From: Massilia sp. Root133
Lineage (GTDB): Bacteria; Pseudomonadota; Gammaproteobacteria; Burkholderiales; Burkholderiaceae_D
Reading direction: 5' to 3'
DNA length: 64,000 nt
Assembly: GCF_001426525.1 (NCBI RefSeq)
Contig: NZ_LMEW01000005.1
Location: forward strand, 1 to 64,000
Shown here: positions 8,376 through 16,243 of the stretch, piece after piece
Layout: the number at the start of each line of letters is the position of its first letter
Numbering within the stretch: position 1 is the first letter of the stretch
The notes under the pieces: model-generated
What the model saw: the letters and a program-made list of their open reading frames with translations, nothing else
Database searches by the model: none
Told to the model about the DNA's origin: nothing
Program-made: the position numbers and the translations under genes

Positions 8376-8449
8376 TAAAGGGCCTCGGAGAACCGTCGCA
8401 GGACGGCAGGGCAACGCGCAGCAGGTTATCCGAGGTCCCACTACAGGAG
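8376..8449 (+). ncRNA. probable xanthine/urate (NMT1-type) riboswitch
   Basis: The leader of the purine permease gene folds into a long-range stem: GGG-CCTCGGA (8380-8389) pairs with TCCGAGG-T-CCC (8429-8439), leaving one bulged T. Inside are GAACC and GGTTA, which form an internal loop, and a small CCGTC/GACGG hairpin. The 3' strand ends six bases before the AGGAG ribosome site, so ligand binding could gate translation. This arrangement, in a betaproteobacterium and before an NCS2 permease, matches my memory of the NMT1 xanthine/urate riboswitch class. The class assignment needs a covariance-model search. Confidence 0.6.
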
Positions 8450-8456
8450 ACAAAGC

Positions 8457-9986
8457 ATGACCCAGCCGTCCCGCCATCCGGTGGACGAACGGCTGCCGCT
8501 CGCGCGCCTCGGTGCGCTCGGGTTGCAGCACGTCCTCGTCATGTACGCCGGCGCCATCGCCGTCCCCCTCATCGTGGGACGCGCACTCAAACTTCCGCCC
8601 GAACAGGTCAGCATGCTGATCTCGGCCGACCTGTTCTGCTGCGGGATCGTGACACTCATTCAATCCCTTGGCCTGACATCCTGGTTCGGCATCCGCCTGC
8701 CCGTGATGATGGGCGTGACCTTCGCGGCCGTCGGTCCGATGGTCGCCATCGCGAATGCGGTCCCCGGCGTCGACGGGGCGCGTGCGATCTTCGGTGCCGG
8801 CATCGGTGCCGGTGCCGTGGCGCTGCTGCTCGCGCCCCTGATGAGCCGCTTGCTGAGGTTCTTCCCGCCGGTCGTCACGGGCACCATCATCCTGATCATC
8901 GGCGTGACCCTGATGCGCGTCGGCGTGGGCTGGGCGATGGGCGGTCCGGAAAGCACGGCGCAGAGCGTCGATACCGTGAAACTGGCGGCGATGGTCGATG
9001 CGGCGCGCGCCAGCGCCGCGCAGGCCGCGGCCGCGCTGCCGCCGGGTGCGGAAGCGCCGGCGCTGAAGCTCGCCGGCCCCGTGCCGATGACGTCGAACCC
9101 GAACTACGGCGCGCTGGACCACCTGGGCATCGCGGCCTTCGTGCTGGCCGTCGTGCTGTGCCTCGTGCGGTTCTGCCGCGGCTTCCTGGCCAATATCTCC
9201 GTCCTGCTGGGCATCGTGGCCGGCTGCGTCGTCACGTTCGCGCTGGGCGAGATGAACTTCGACAAGGTGGGCAAGGCCGCCTGGTTCCAGCTCGTGACGC
9301 CGCTGGCGTTCGGCACGCCCACGTTCGACCTGGTCATGATCGTCACGTTCGCCGTCGTCATGATCGTCGTGATGATCGAGTCGGCCGGCATGTTCCTCGC
9401 GCTGTCCGAACTGACAGGCAAGGATCTCGACCGGAAACAGCTCGCCGCCGGCCTGCGCACGGACGGCCTGGGCACGCTGATCGGCGGCCTGCTGAACACC
9501 TTCCCGCACACGAGTTTTTCGCAGAACGTGGGACTCGTCGCCGTCACGGGCGTCAAGAGCCGCTGGGTGTGCGTGGCGGGCGGCATCATCATGATCGTGC
9601 TGGGCATGCTGCCGAAAATGGCGGCCCTGGTCGAAGCGATTCCCCAGTTCGTGCTGGGCGGCGCGGGTCTCGTCATGTTCGGCATGGTGGCCGCGGCGGG
9701 CATCCGCATCCTGACGCGCGTGGACTTCCGGAGCAACCGCTACAACCTGTATATTGTCGCCCTGTCGATCGGCTTCGGCCTGATCCCATTGGTGGCACCG
9801 CGCTGGGCCCAACAGATGGCCCACAGCCTGCATCCGTTGCTGGAGTCGGGCATCCTGCTGACCGCCGTCGCCGCGGTCGCGCTGAACCTCTTCTTCAACG
9901 GTACCCGCGACATCCCGGCCGAGAACCACGGAGACGCTGGCGCCACCAACAACCACCCACCTATCGCCCAAGGGAGCAAAGCATGA
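8457..9986 (+). CDS. NCS2 family urate/xanthine permease
   Basis: A 509-residue inner-membrane symporter of the nucleobase:cation symporter-2 family, with about 12-14 membrane helices. The motif GLQHVLVMYAGAIAVPLIVG and the later TFPHTSFSQNVGLVAVTGVKSRW are hallmarks of urate/xanthine carriers rather than uracil ones. An Ala-rich insert near residues 175-200 lies between helices. The ATG follows ACAGGAGACAAAGC, directly after the likely riboswitch. The stop overlaps the start of the channel gene (ATGA), implying coupled translation. It probably brings urate or xanthine in for PuuD. Confidence 0.9.
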   Translation: MTQPSRHPVDERLPLARLGALGLQHVLVMYAGAIAVPLIVGRALKLPPEQVSMLISADLFCCGIVTLIQSLGLTSWFGIRLPVMMGVTFAAVGPMVAIANAVPGVDGARAIFGAGIGAGAVALLLAPLMSRLLRFFPPVVTGTIILIIGVTLMRVGVGWAMGGPESTAQSVDTVKLAAMVDAARASAAQAAAALPPGAEAPALKLAGPVPMTSNPNYGALDHLGIAAFVLAVVLCLVRFCRGFLANISVLLGIVAGCVVTFALGEMNFDKVGKAAWFQLVTPLAFGTPTFDLVMIVTFAVVMIVVMIESAGMFLALSELTGKDLDRKQLAAGLRTDGLGTLIGGLLNTFPHTSFSQNVGLVAVTGVKSRWVCVAGGIIMIVLGMLPKMAALVEAIPQFVLGGAGLVMFGMVAAAGIRILTRVDFRSNRYNLYIVALSIGFGLIPLVAPRWAQQMAHSLHPLLESGILLTAVAAVALNLFFNGTRDIPAENHGDAGATNNHPPIAQGSKA

Positions 9987-10825
9987 AAAAAACCGTCCTG
10001 ACCATGGCGCTGTGCGCATGCGCGGCAACGTCCGTCCAGGCCGCGGAATGGAGCGACACGTCGATCGGCTACCGCACCGGCGGCCGCTTCCGCGAGCCGT
10101 TCAACGCCAGTGAAATCCACAAGGACATCATCGACATCAACCACGTGAGCGGTTATGCCTACGGCACGAACTTCTTCAACCTGGATGTCCTGTTGTCGAA
10201 CAAGACCGATCCGTCGGCGCCGGGCGCGAAGTCGGGCGCGCAGGAGTTCTACCTCGTGTACCGCAACACGATCTCGCTGGGCAAGGTGAGCGGCAAGGAA
10301 TTCGCCTACGGCCCCGTGAGCGACGTCGGCCTGACCTTGGGCTTCGACGCCAACACGAAGGACGATGCCGGCTACAACTCGAAGAAGCGCATGCTGGTCG
10401 TCGGCCCGACTCTGGCCTTCAAGGTTCCGGGCCTGCTGAACGTGGGTATCTACGGCCTGTGGGAGAGCAACGCGCCGAACAATGAATTCACGCAGACCAG
10501 CGTCTCGCGCTACCGCTACGACACGCACCCGATGCTGGGTGCCGTGTGGGCGTTCCCGATCGGGGCGTCGGGCTGGTCGTGGGAAGGCTTCGCGAACTGG
10601 ATCGCGGCTAAGGGCAAGGACGAATTCGGCAACCAGACGGCGCCGGAAACGAACATCGACATGCAGCTGCTGTACGACCTGGGCCCGCTGCTGGGCGCCA
10701 AGCCGAAGACCTTCCGCGCCGGCTTCGCCTATCAATACTGGCACAACAAGTTCGGCAACGACAGCAAGCGCGTGCCGGGCGCCTCGGCGAGCACGCCAAT
10801 GGTCAAGGCGGAGTACCACTTCTGA
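9983..10825 (+). CDS. Tsx-like nucleoside channel outer-membrane protein
   Basis: A 280-residue protein with a signal peptide (MKKTVLTMALCACAATSVQA, cleaved before AEW), followed by alternating beta-strand sequence ending in the outer-membrane signature Phe (KAEYHF). The segments SIGYRTGGRFREPFN and WEGFANWIAAKGKDEFGNQT resemble Tsx-type nucleoside channels. It starts inside the permease stop codon and so forms a two-gene unit that would move purines or nucleosides across both membranes. A terminator follows at once. Confidence 0.8.
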   Translation: MKKTVLTMALCACAATSVQAAEWSDTSIGYRTGGRFREPFNASEIHKDIIDINHVSGYAYGTNFFNLDVLLSNKTDPSAPGAKSGAQEFYLVYRNTISLGKVSGKEFAYGPVSDVGLTLGFDANTKDDAGYNSKKRMLVVGPTLAFKVPGLLNVGIYGLWESNAPNNEFTQTSVSRYRYDTHPMLGAVWAFPIGASGWSWEGFANWIAAKGKDEFGNQTAPETNIDMQLLYDLGPLLGAKPKTFRAGFAYQYWHNKFGNDSKRVPGASASTPMVKAEYHF

Positions 10826-10874
10826 TTTCCGAGTAGGACGGGACGGCACGGCGGTGCCGGCCCGTCGTTGCCAC

Positions 10875-10909
10875 CGGCGCGCTTGCCTTCGGGCGGCGCG
10901 CCGTTTTTT
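10875..10909 (+). terminator. Rho-independent terminator after the purine transport unit
   Basis: GGCGCGC (10876-10882) and GCGCGCC (10896-10902) form the stem, followed by six Ts. The wider segment from about 10838 is closely similar to the terminator region at 28907-28984. It marks the end of the core-like purine block and the left edge of the island. Confidence 0.8.
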
Positions 10910-11048
10910 ATTGCGGATGCCGTTTGTAGGGGAACGGCCAGATGGACTTTTCCGAGGATCACCGGAAACATGCCTTGGTATGCTCGAAAAAGAGCTTTAA
11001 CAGTTCTCCTCAGAATTCATTTCTAACTCATCTTATTCAGAGGTTCGC

Positions 11049-11720
11049 ATGGTCCAAGCCACCACCCTCCAGCCGGGGCAAATTCGTCACCTTCTCCGCG
11101 TTACAGCGGCCACGAGCAGGCATCCAGAGCGAGTCTGCTTGGTCTTGTGGCTGGGGCTAACGGCCGGTATGCGTGTGACCGAGATCGCGCAGATCGAAGT
11201 TCAAGACGTGCTTTTCCCGTCGGGCGCCCGCCGTGACGAAGTCAGCCTTCGTGCGGCGATTACGAAAGGATGCCGGCAGCGCTGCATCTACCTGAGCTAC
11301 GCGAAGACAATTGAGATGCTTGAACGATACCTGAACTTTCGGATAGCGCGGCGCCTGCGTACGACTGTTGACCCTGCCCGCTATCGAGGCCTGGAGCCCG
11401 AGAGCAAGCTAATCCTAATGCACAAGGGATATAAGTTCCACCTCAACACCAAGAAGCGCATGGACTGTGCCGGCGAACAGGTCGATTACCTAGCCTGCGA
11501 TAGCTTGCAATCTCATGTCACGAAGCTGTACCGCGATGCCGGCATTCGGAGCGGATCGTCGCACAGCGGTCGCCGTCCGATGGCATCGCGACTGATTCAG
11601 CAAGGAGCGGACGTAGAAACTGTCCAGCTTCTATTAGGGCATGCCGAGCTAGCTCATGTGCGACCGTACCTTGAAGTATCGTCGAAGAAGCTCGAGGAGA
11701 TGTTCGCCGCATTGCCTTGA
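11049..11720 (+). CDS. tyrosine recombinase, catalytic domain only
   Basis: A 223-residue site-specific recombinase with all five catalytic residues visible: Arg42 (AGMRVTEIA), His172 and Arg175 (HSGRRP), His198 (LLGHAEL) and Tyr207 (RPYLEVS). The N-terminal core-binding domain of phage-type integrases is missing; the protein begins just before the first catalytic Arg. Short forms like this are found at the edge of accessory gene blocks. It reads in the same direction as the small genes that follow. It lacks the IntI-specific insert as far as I can judge, so it is not clearly an integron integrase. No flanking att site could be proven. Confidence 0.85.
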   Translation: MVQATTLQPGQIRHLLRVTAATSRHPERVCLVLWLGLTAGMRVTEIAQIEVQDVLFPSGARRDEVSLRAAITKGCRQRCIYLSYAKTIEMLERYLNFRIARRLRTTVDPARYRGLEPESKLILMHKGYKFHLNTKKRMDCAGEQVDYLACDSLQSHVTKLYRDAGIRSGSSHSGRRPMASRLIQQGADVETVQLLLGHAELAHVRPYLEVSSKKLEEMFAALP

Positions 11721-11803
11721 CGTGATCGGCGACTACGCAACACAAGAATGCAGCGAGCATCGCCTCGTTTCGCTACAAATTTTAGAGTGAATTTTGCTAA
11801 GTT

Positions 11804-11833
11804 TTGTAGACTACGGTATTGATGGGATATAAA
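11804..11833 (+). promoter_or_regulatory. candidate sigma-70 promoter for the small-gene array
   Basis: TTGTAG (11804-11809) and TATAAA (11828-11833) are 18 bases apart in a strikingly AT-rich spacer between the recombinase and the first small gene. This is the most convincing promoter-like stretch in the island. It is a consensus match only. Confidence 0.35.
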
Positions 11834-11912
11834 ATTGCAAAAACGAAATCTTTGTTGCGCATAGCTTGGGCGAATCCGAATAGCGACGTGGGTCAATGAG
11901 GCAGGAAATTTT

Positions 11913-12302
11913 ATGGAAAGAAGCAGCAAACTTGGGTTTAGCTTGATCGCAAACGGTGTCGATGAAGCGCTACCGCTTCTGTACAGAATCACCGTCGCCC
12001 CGACAGCAGGTGCTGACCCGGTCACGATCTACGTCGGACAGACCAAGAACGGGTCAAAGCGCCCGTTTGAGCGATATGACGCCAATGTCCGAAATATGCT
12101 CGACGGGAAGCGACCACTGAATGGCAAAAGCTTTCGTCCAGTCCACCACGACCTTAAAGCTGCGCATCACGTGGGGCATAAAATCTGCGTTGAGCTGATC
12201 AGGAACGTTGATCTTACGATGGAAGATATTTTGGGCGCTGAGCGGAGCTTCAAGGGCGGTATGGGGTCGAGCCGGTCGGAAGGACTGAACGTAGGATGTT
12301 GA
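11913..12302 (+). CDS. small GIY-YIG-like protein
   Basis: A 129-residue protein with a GIY-YIG nuclease-like core: LLYRITV (first strand), then TIYVGQTKNG and the following Arg-rich helix (RPFERYDANVRNML), and a late Glu in ILGAERSFKG that could bind metal. The first motif is YRI rather than GIY, so activity is uncertain. An ATG after GGCAGGAAATTTT is a plausible start. A larger relative with the same core lies at the other end of the array (19419). Role unknown; nicking or DNA processing would be the family guess. Confidence 0.5.
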   Translation: MERSSKLGFSLIANGVDEALPLLYRITVAPTAGADPVTIYVGQTKNGSKRPFERYDANVRNMLDGKRPLNGKSFRPVHHDLKAAHHVGHKICVELIRNVDLTMEDILGAERSFKGGMGSSRSEGLNVGC

Positions 12303-12652
12303 ACGACGACGGCGCAAGCTCGTAGCTGGCCTGGCATATAGGAAAGGCGCTAGATATCGGCCTCGTCGTTGAGTGCCTTGAAGTGAGTAGTGCATACGCA
12401 TATGAAGCCCAAACTAACGGTCCGCAATCGCAAAGCCAGCACGCTTTCTAGGCTGAGGAAACGACTGAAACGATCAGTTTGATGGCACTGGACTGGCTGG
12501 ATGGGTTTTTTCGCGCGGAGCTGGATGGCATGCAGAGTTCGGTGATCTAGATCCTCGAGACGGATTCTGTATGCCGTCCGGATGGCCCTGCTATCCATTT
12601 GATGGGTACGACGCGATCAAGTCGGCCTTGACTACATGAGAAGGATAAGACA
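12303..12652. other. 350-base spacer without a convincing gene
   Basis: No frame here gives a believable protein with a ribosome site. A minus-strand frame of 82 codons is open but has no recognisable motif. The last bases hold GAGAAGGATAAG, the ribosome site of the next gene. The stretch may be a decayed gene or element end. Confidence 0.4.
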
Positions 12653-13126
12653 ATGAAGACTTCGGGCGTGAAAGCCATGGTTCGGGAAGTGCTCGCGACC
12701 CTTCAGGCGCCCTACACAGAGCATGTGATCGATGACGTATTCCACGCGATAGAAACGAACCCCAAGTTCCTTTCTCTATACCACATTCTGTGCCATGACC
12801 TGGGAAAAAATGTAGTGAACAACTGGTGCGGTCAGTGGGTTGCTCATGCGCTCGGCAAAATCGGAGAAGTGCAAGTGCAAAGCCGGCGCAGTACTTTGAT
12901 AGGCTCATATTCCCTGCTGGACACTGACGCAGCCACGATTGCCCGCAAGCCAAACGAGCATGAATCGCGTCAACTGATGTGGGACTACTATCAAGCCCAC
13001 AAGGCTAGCCTGCCTGCCGATATCCGTTCGCACCGGAACGACATTGTCGAATTGCTCATAGCCGGCAGTAGCGTGCAAGACGCGTTTGCGGCTGTCATGC
13101 ACTCAGATTTATCCAGCGCTAATTGA
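12653..13126 (+). CDS. hypothetical protein, 157 aa
   Basis: A soluble, mostly helical protein with no signal peptide or membrane segment. Notable is a central block with His and Cys (LYHILCHDLGKNVVNNWCGQW) and a later helical part ending in AVMHSDLSSAN. The ATG follows GAGAAGGATAAGACA. I do not recognise the family. It is followed by the first copy of the hairpin leader type 1. Its place in an array near an immunity gene makes an immunity or adaptor role possible, but nothing in the sequence proves this. Confidence 0.6.
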   Translation: MKTSGVKAMVREVLATLQAPYTEHVIDDVFHAIETNPKFLSLYHILCHDLGKNVVNNWCGQWVAHALGKIGEVQVQSRRSTLIGSYSLLDTDAATIARKPNEHESRQLMWDYYQAHKASLPADIRSHRNDIVELLIAGSSVQDAFAAVMHSDLSSAN

Positions 13127-13129
13127 TCT

Positions 13130-13190
13130 CGGAAAAAAACCAAGCAGCACCGAAGCCCGCCACGAGCGGGCTGAGACGTCGAGAGGACAA
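13130..13190 (+). repeat. leader type 1, copy A (hairpin)
   Basis: Begins with CGGAAAA at 13130, then a block of about 45 bases nearly identical to the copy at 17038-17098. The core is a strong hairpin, AGCCCGC-CACGA-GCGGGCT. A second stem GACAAC/GTTGTC follows here, reaching to about 13203. It lies between two unrelated genes and directly before the gene at 13226. Confidence 0.6.
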
Positions 13191-13225
13191 CGAGTTGTTG
13201 TCCGCATATCAAATGGAGCGGTCCA

Positions 13226-13588
13226 ATGAAATTCCCTGTTGTGTACGATGTATTGATGCGCGTCGAGATCGAGGCTCGGGACACTGCTGAGGCGCTGAGC
13301 ATCATCGCCGACGACATATCGGAGCTTGGGATCAAGAAAGCGGTGAAGAGCGGTTTCGAAATCATTCGGGATGATAATGCGCACCCTCCGAAGGACATGC
13401 ACTCTCGAAACGTCAACGGATTTGCCGTTTTTACGTCAGCACAAAAGCATGAACTTGTGGCGAGGATCGCGATCGCTCTGGAGGCAGCGGGCCAGGGGGA
13501 CAGAGCACCTGGTGTTCAGCTGCTTGAGAGTCTTAAAGCGCAGTTCGCGTATCTTGATAACCGTGAGCTGGAAGGCGTTCGGGTATAG
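13226..13588 (+). CDS. hypothetical protein, 120 aa
   Basis: A soluble alpha/beta protein. The first 45 residues look like a small ferredoxin-like fold with alternating strands and helices (KFPVVYDVLMRVEIEARDTAEALSIIADD). The second half is helical and acidic. The ATG at 13226 follows TGGAGCGGTCC. No family recognised. It lies downstream of hairpin leader copy A and upstream of the amber-interrupted gene, with a CGGAAAAC motif three bases after its stop codon. Confidence 0.6.
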   Translation: MKFPVVYDVLMRVEIEARDTAEALSIIADDISELGIKKAVKSGFEIIRDDNAHPPKDMHSRNVNGFAVFTSAQKHELVARIAIALEAAGQGDRAPGVQLLESLKAQFAYLDNRELEGVRV

Positions 13589-13601
13589 ATCGGAAAACGC
13601 C

Positions 13602-13853
13602 ATGCAGCTGGCCTTGGGCCAAGCCATGCTGATCTACCAGCGCGCGATCGACAGCAGGGGCGACGCCGGCGAAGGCTCGACCTAGTGGGAGGAAGTGCGT
13701 GGCGAGTTGGAGGCGGTGATCGCGGCGCCGAACACGGCGGCGGCGGCCGCGCTGATCGCTTGGTGGCATCATGTCTGGAAGGACGTAGGCGACACGCCGG
13801 CACGCGCCGCTAGTCGCAATCGACGGCACGCAGGGAGCGTGCTCGGCAAGTAA
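13602..13853 (+). pseudogene. small gene interrupted by an in-frame amber codon
   Basis: From the ATG at 13602, one frame runs for 83 codons to the TAA at 13851 with a single TAG at 13683. Both sides look like coding sequence: MQLALGQAMLIYQRAIDSRG before, and WEEVRGELEAVIAAPNTAAA and WWHHVWKDVGDTP after. A one-base change CAG to TAG would explain the stop. The reading is therefore a recently broken gene; suppression or a sequencing error are alternatives. No function is known. The ATG lies three bases after CGGAAAAC. Confidence 0.55.
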
Positions 13854-13864
13854 AGGAAAACAGA

Positions 13865-15031
13865 GTGATCCCGAAACCGATAGAACAAGTTACCAGAGAC
13901 GACATCATTCGTCTCATCGATAACGGCGTATCGGAAGGCAGGACTATCGAGTATAAGCGCGAAGTGCCAGGCGCGAGCGATGGCGATAAAGTCAAGTTCC
14001 TCAAGGCCGTCTCTGGCATGGCCAACACCGATGGCGGCGACCTCATTTATGGCATCGACGCCAAGGACGGCATTCCTCTGGCGGCGCCTGGGTTCTCGAT
14101 GTCCCAAGCTGATCAGGTCAAGTTGCGCATGGAAGGGATATTACAGACATCTGTAGAGCCGCGTGTCCCTTCCGTGGTTCTGCACACGGTACCGATGGAC
14201 GCCGAGAGCTGCGTACTGGTCGTGCGCACACGTCGCAGCTGGCTGGCGCCGCATCGAATCTCAGTCGGTAACCATGTCCAGTTCTATGGTAGGAATTCGG
14301 CCTCGACGTATCCTATGGATGTTACCCAACTGCGTGAAGCATTCTTGGTATCGGATCAGCATGCGGATCGCGTCCGGGGGTTCGTTGTTGATCGGCTGCT
14401 GCGCATCGAGCAGGGACGAGCGCCGGTAACCTTGGAGCCGGGGGCGAAGATGGTGCTCCATGTGCTGCCGATTGCAAGCCTTTCGCCGCGCGCCCAGCAC
14501 CAGTTAGAGGTGCCCAAACTTGAGCGAACAAGTTTTCCAATATTCGGCGACGGCTCTCGCTCGAGCAAGGCCAATTTAGAGGGCTTTGTCGTATGCGATA
14601 CGCGCCGTGGCGATTGCCAGTGCTATACGCAGGTGTTCCGATCCGGTGCCGCCGAGACCGTCGCGGTATTCGGCCAATTCACCACCGGGGAACATGCTCT
14701 CGCTGGCGGCCGTATTGAATACCTCGTGAATCAGTTGTTGCCGAATCTTGTCCGGCAATTGCATGGGCGCGGGGTGCCGGGGCCGTACGTGGTCTCCCTT
14801 TCGTTTGTGGATGTCGCTGGCTGCGAAATGCAAACGAACACCTCTTTCAGCCATCGCGAAAAATACCGCTACCCGGAGACAATGATGACGCTCCCTGACG
14901 TGTTGCTGGAAACGCCAGAGGCATTCCAAAGCTGGACTATCATGCGACCAATCTTCGATGTCATGTGGAATGCGTTTGAATACGACGGAAGCCCAAATTA
15001 CGACAGCGACGGTAACTGGCACGTACGTTAA
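13865..15031 (+). CDS. AlbA_2 (Schlafen-type) domain protein
   Basis: A 388-residue protein with a GTG start. Residues 10-140 form an AlbA_2 domain: SEGRTIEYKREVPG (the conserved Glu-Lys block), FLKAVSGMANTDGGDLIYGID and later a strand-rich region. These domains bind nucleic acid and occur in Schlafen-like proteins, regulators and anti-phage proteins. The remaining 240 residues have no family I recognise; a typical AlbA_2 regulator ends in a winged helix or ATPase, not seen here. It is the largest gene of the array and a fair candidate for its active component. AGGAAAAC precedes the start. Confidence 0.75.
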   Translation: MIPKPIEQVTRDDIIRLIDNGVSEGRTIEYKREVPGASDGDKVKFLKAVSGMANTDGGDLIYGIDAKDGIPLAAPGFSMSQADQVKLRMEGILQTSVEPRVPSVVLHTVPMDAESCVLVVRTRRSWLAPHRISVGNHVQFYGRNSASTYPMDVTQLREAFLVSDQHADRVRGFVVDRLLRIEQGRAPVTLEPGAKMVLHVLPIASLSPRAQHQLEVPKLERTSFPIFGDGSRSSKANLEGFVVCDTRRGDCQCYTQVFRSGAAETVAVFGQFTTGEHALAGGRIEYLVNQLLPNLVRQLHGRGVPGPYVVSLSFVDVAGCEMQTNTSFSHREKYRYPETMMTLPDVLLETPEAFQSWTIMRPIFDVMWNAFEYDGSPNYDSDGNWHVR

Positions 15032-15050
15032 ATCTAACGCGGAAAACGAC

Positions 15051-15239
15051 ATGGCTCAGCACGATCCGCAGGCTTGCGAAAAGATGCCGTACACCGCGTA
15101 TTACAGCAACCGTAACTGGTCTTGCCAGTTTCGTTGCCCGGAGTGCGGTAGTGTCCGGCGCCAAAATTTGAACTTTCTTGGGCGTTGTGAAATGCTGTGC
15201 GACGGATCGAAGATCGCGGCGGCGCTGCGAGGTGACTGA
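15051..15239 (+). CDS. small zinc-ribbon-like protein, 62 aa
   Basis: A short protein with a Cys pattern suited to metal binding: WSCQFRCPECGS and then LGRCEMLC, giving two Cys pairs about 20 residues apart. The ATG lies three bases after CGGAAAAC. Its stop overlaps the GTG of the XRE gene by eight bases, which suggests translational coupling and a joint role, for example a small partner of the regulator. Function unknown. Confidence 0.55.
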   Translation: MAQHDPQACEKMPYTAYYSNRNWSCQFRCPECGSVRRQNLNFLGRCEMLCDGSKIAAALRGD

Positions 15240-15582
15240 AAGCGGTAAAGAATTGGATACGTTTGCCGATAGATTCAGGCATGCTCGCCAACGGTCGGGC
15301 CTCACTTTAGTGAAGATTGCCGAGCACATCGGTGTTAGTACGCAGGCCGTATGGAACTATGAAAATCGACCTGATGGCGGTCTCTCTGTCGAAGTCTTGT
15401 TCCCTCTTGCTGACCTGCTGGCAGTAGAACCTCGATGGCTGGCGACCGGCGACGGTCTAATGTTCGACAGCGAGACATCGTCTGCCGAAGCACAGCGAGT
15501 TCAGAAAGTGGCCAAGAGCTTGGCTGTTCTAACCGATGAAAAGTTGCGCGCCTTATCGGTCCTTCTTGGGATCAAACTTTAA
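15232..15582 (+). CDS. XRE family regulator with helix-turn-helix
   Basis: A 116-residue cytosolic regulator. Residues 10-65 form a Cro/C1-type helix-turn-helix (FRHARQRSGLTLVKIAEHIGVSTQAVWNYEN), followed by LLAVEPRWLATG, the usual end of XRE domains. A helical tail completes it. The GTG at 15232 overlaps the end of the zinc-ribbon gene. It is the only evident regulator in the island and may control the array or the gene next to it; no operator was identified. Confidence 0.8.
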   Translation: MTESGKELDTFADRFRHARQRSGLTLVKIAEHIGVSTQAVWNYENRPDGGLSVEVLFPLADLLAVEPRWLATGDGLMFDSETSSAEAQRVQKVAKSLAVLTDEKLRALSVLLGIKL

Positions 15583-15583
15583 G

Positions 15584-15632
15584 CGGAAAAAACTTGGTGC
15601 CGTAAGGTGCCCCGACACGGCCGGAAGCCGAT
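15584..15632 (+). repeat. leader type 2, copy A (two hairpins)
   Basis: Starts with CGGAAAA and continues with GGTGCC-GTAA-GGTGCC and CGGC-CGGAA-GCCG, two stem-loops in a row. The copy at 16503-16553 has GGCGCC-TGTC-GGCGCC and CGGC-CGGTA-GCCG. Loops differ while stems stay paired, as expected of a folded RNA leader. The gene at 15650 follows. Confidence 0.55.
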
Positions 15633-15649
15633 CTAAGAGAATAGAAATA

Positions 15650-16027
15650 ATGTGCTTGCGGCTCCTGAGAAGTATGTTCCCGCTGCTCATTGCACTGGTT
15701 CCCCCAGAAGCCTGTGCTCAATCAGAAGAACAGTGTCTCGGTGTTGGAAAATTTGCCGAGGCTGCAGCAGATTTGTTGCGCATCGGCCAGCCGGAAGAGC
15801 GAGTCTTAGCGGACGTGCTCGAAGCGAGTTCGTCTACCTCGAAACGTCCGAAAGCACGGCAGAAGATGCTCGATGAGCGCGACGTTGCTGTTGTCAATTG
15901 GGTTTACACCGTCCGTCCAAGCCCGCAAGATGCGCGAGCGATTGTCTACGCTAAGTGCATGTCGGGAGGCCTTGGGTACCTTGATACGGCTAAATACAAA
16001 GCGGCCAGTACGAGCAAACAAAAGTAA
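15650..16027 (+). CDS. small secreted protein, 125 aa
   Basis: The N-terminus MCLRLLRSMFPLLIALVPPEACAQ is a signal peptide with likely cleavage before SEEQC. The mature part of about 100 residues is helical with two Cys (EEQCLGVG and AKCMSGG) that could form one disulfide. The ATG at 15650 is preferred because the upstream frame covers the hairpin leader. Periplasmic placement suits an immunity protein against a periplasm-acting toxin, but that is conjecture. No family recognised. Confidence 0.6.
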   Translation: MCLRLLRSMFPLLIALVPPEACAQSEEQCLGVGKFAEAAADLLRIGQPEERVLADVLEASSSTSKRPKARQKMLDERDVAVVNWVYTVRPSPQDARAIVYAKCMSGGLGYLDTAKYKAASTSKQK

Positions 16028-16038
16028 CGGGAGAACTC

Positions 16039-16230
16039 GTGAACACAATGGCTCCCACCTTCCTGATCTTATCGGTTTTCGTGTCTATGGTTGGTGGCCT
16101 AGTTCATATGAAGACACGGCATAGAAGGCCTCATGGGCTTTCAAGCGCTGGGGCAAATTTCGCCTTCGCAGCTTTTGTAGGCTTCATCGTGACGGCTGGC
16201 CCAGCGTGGCTTATCGAAGTACTGCGCTGA
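16039..16230 (+). CDS. small two-helix membrane protein, 63 aa
   Basis: GTG start after CGGGAGA, 11 bases from the previous stop. Two hydrophobic helices, APTFLILSVFVSMVGGLVHM and FAFAAFVGFIVTAGPAWLI, flank a short basic loop (KTRHRRPHG), giving an inner-membrane hairpin. No recognised family. It may act with the secreted protein encoded just upstream. Confidence 0.55.
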   Translation: MNTMAPTFLILSVFVSMVGGLVHMKTRHRRPHGLSSAGANFAFAAFVGFIVTAGPAWLIEVLR

Positions 16231-16243
16231 GAAAGGAAAGACC

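Noticed and set aside
8189..10825. 878-codon plus-strand frame across the permease and channel genes
   Set aside because: Only its last part, from 9983, is a real gene; the rest is a shifted reading of the permease.
12350..12598. 82-codon minus-strand frame in the 350-base spacer
   Set aside because: No family motif, no ribosome site, and opposite to all neighbours; probably fortuitous.
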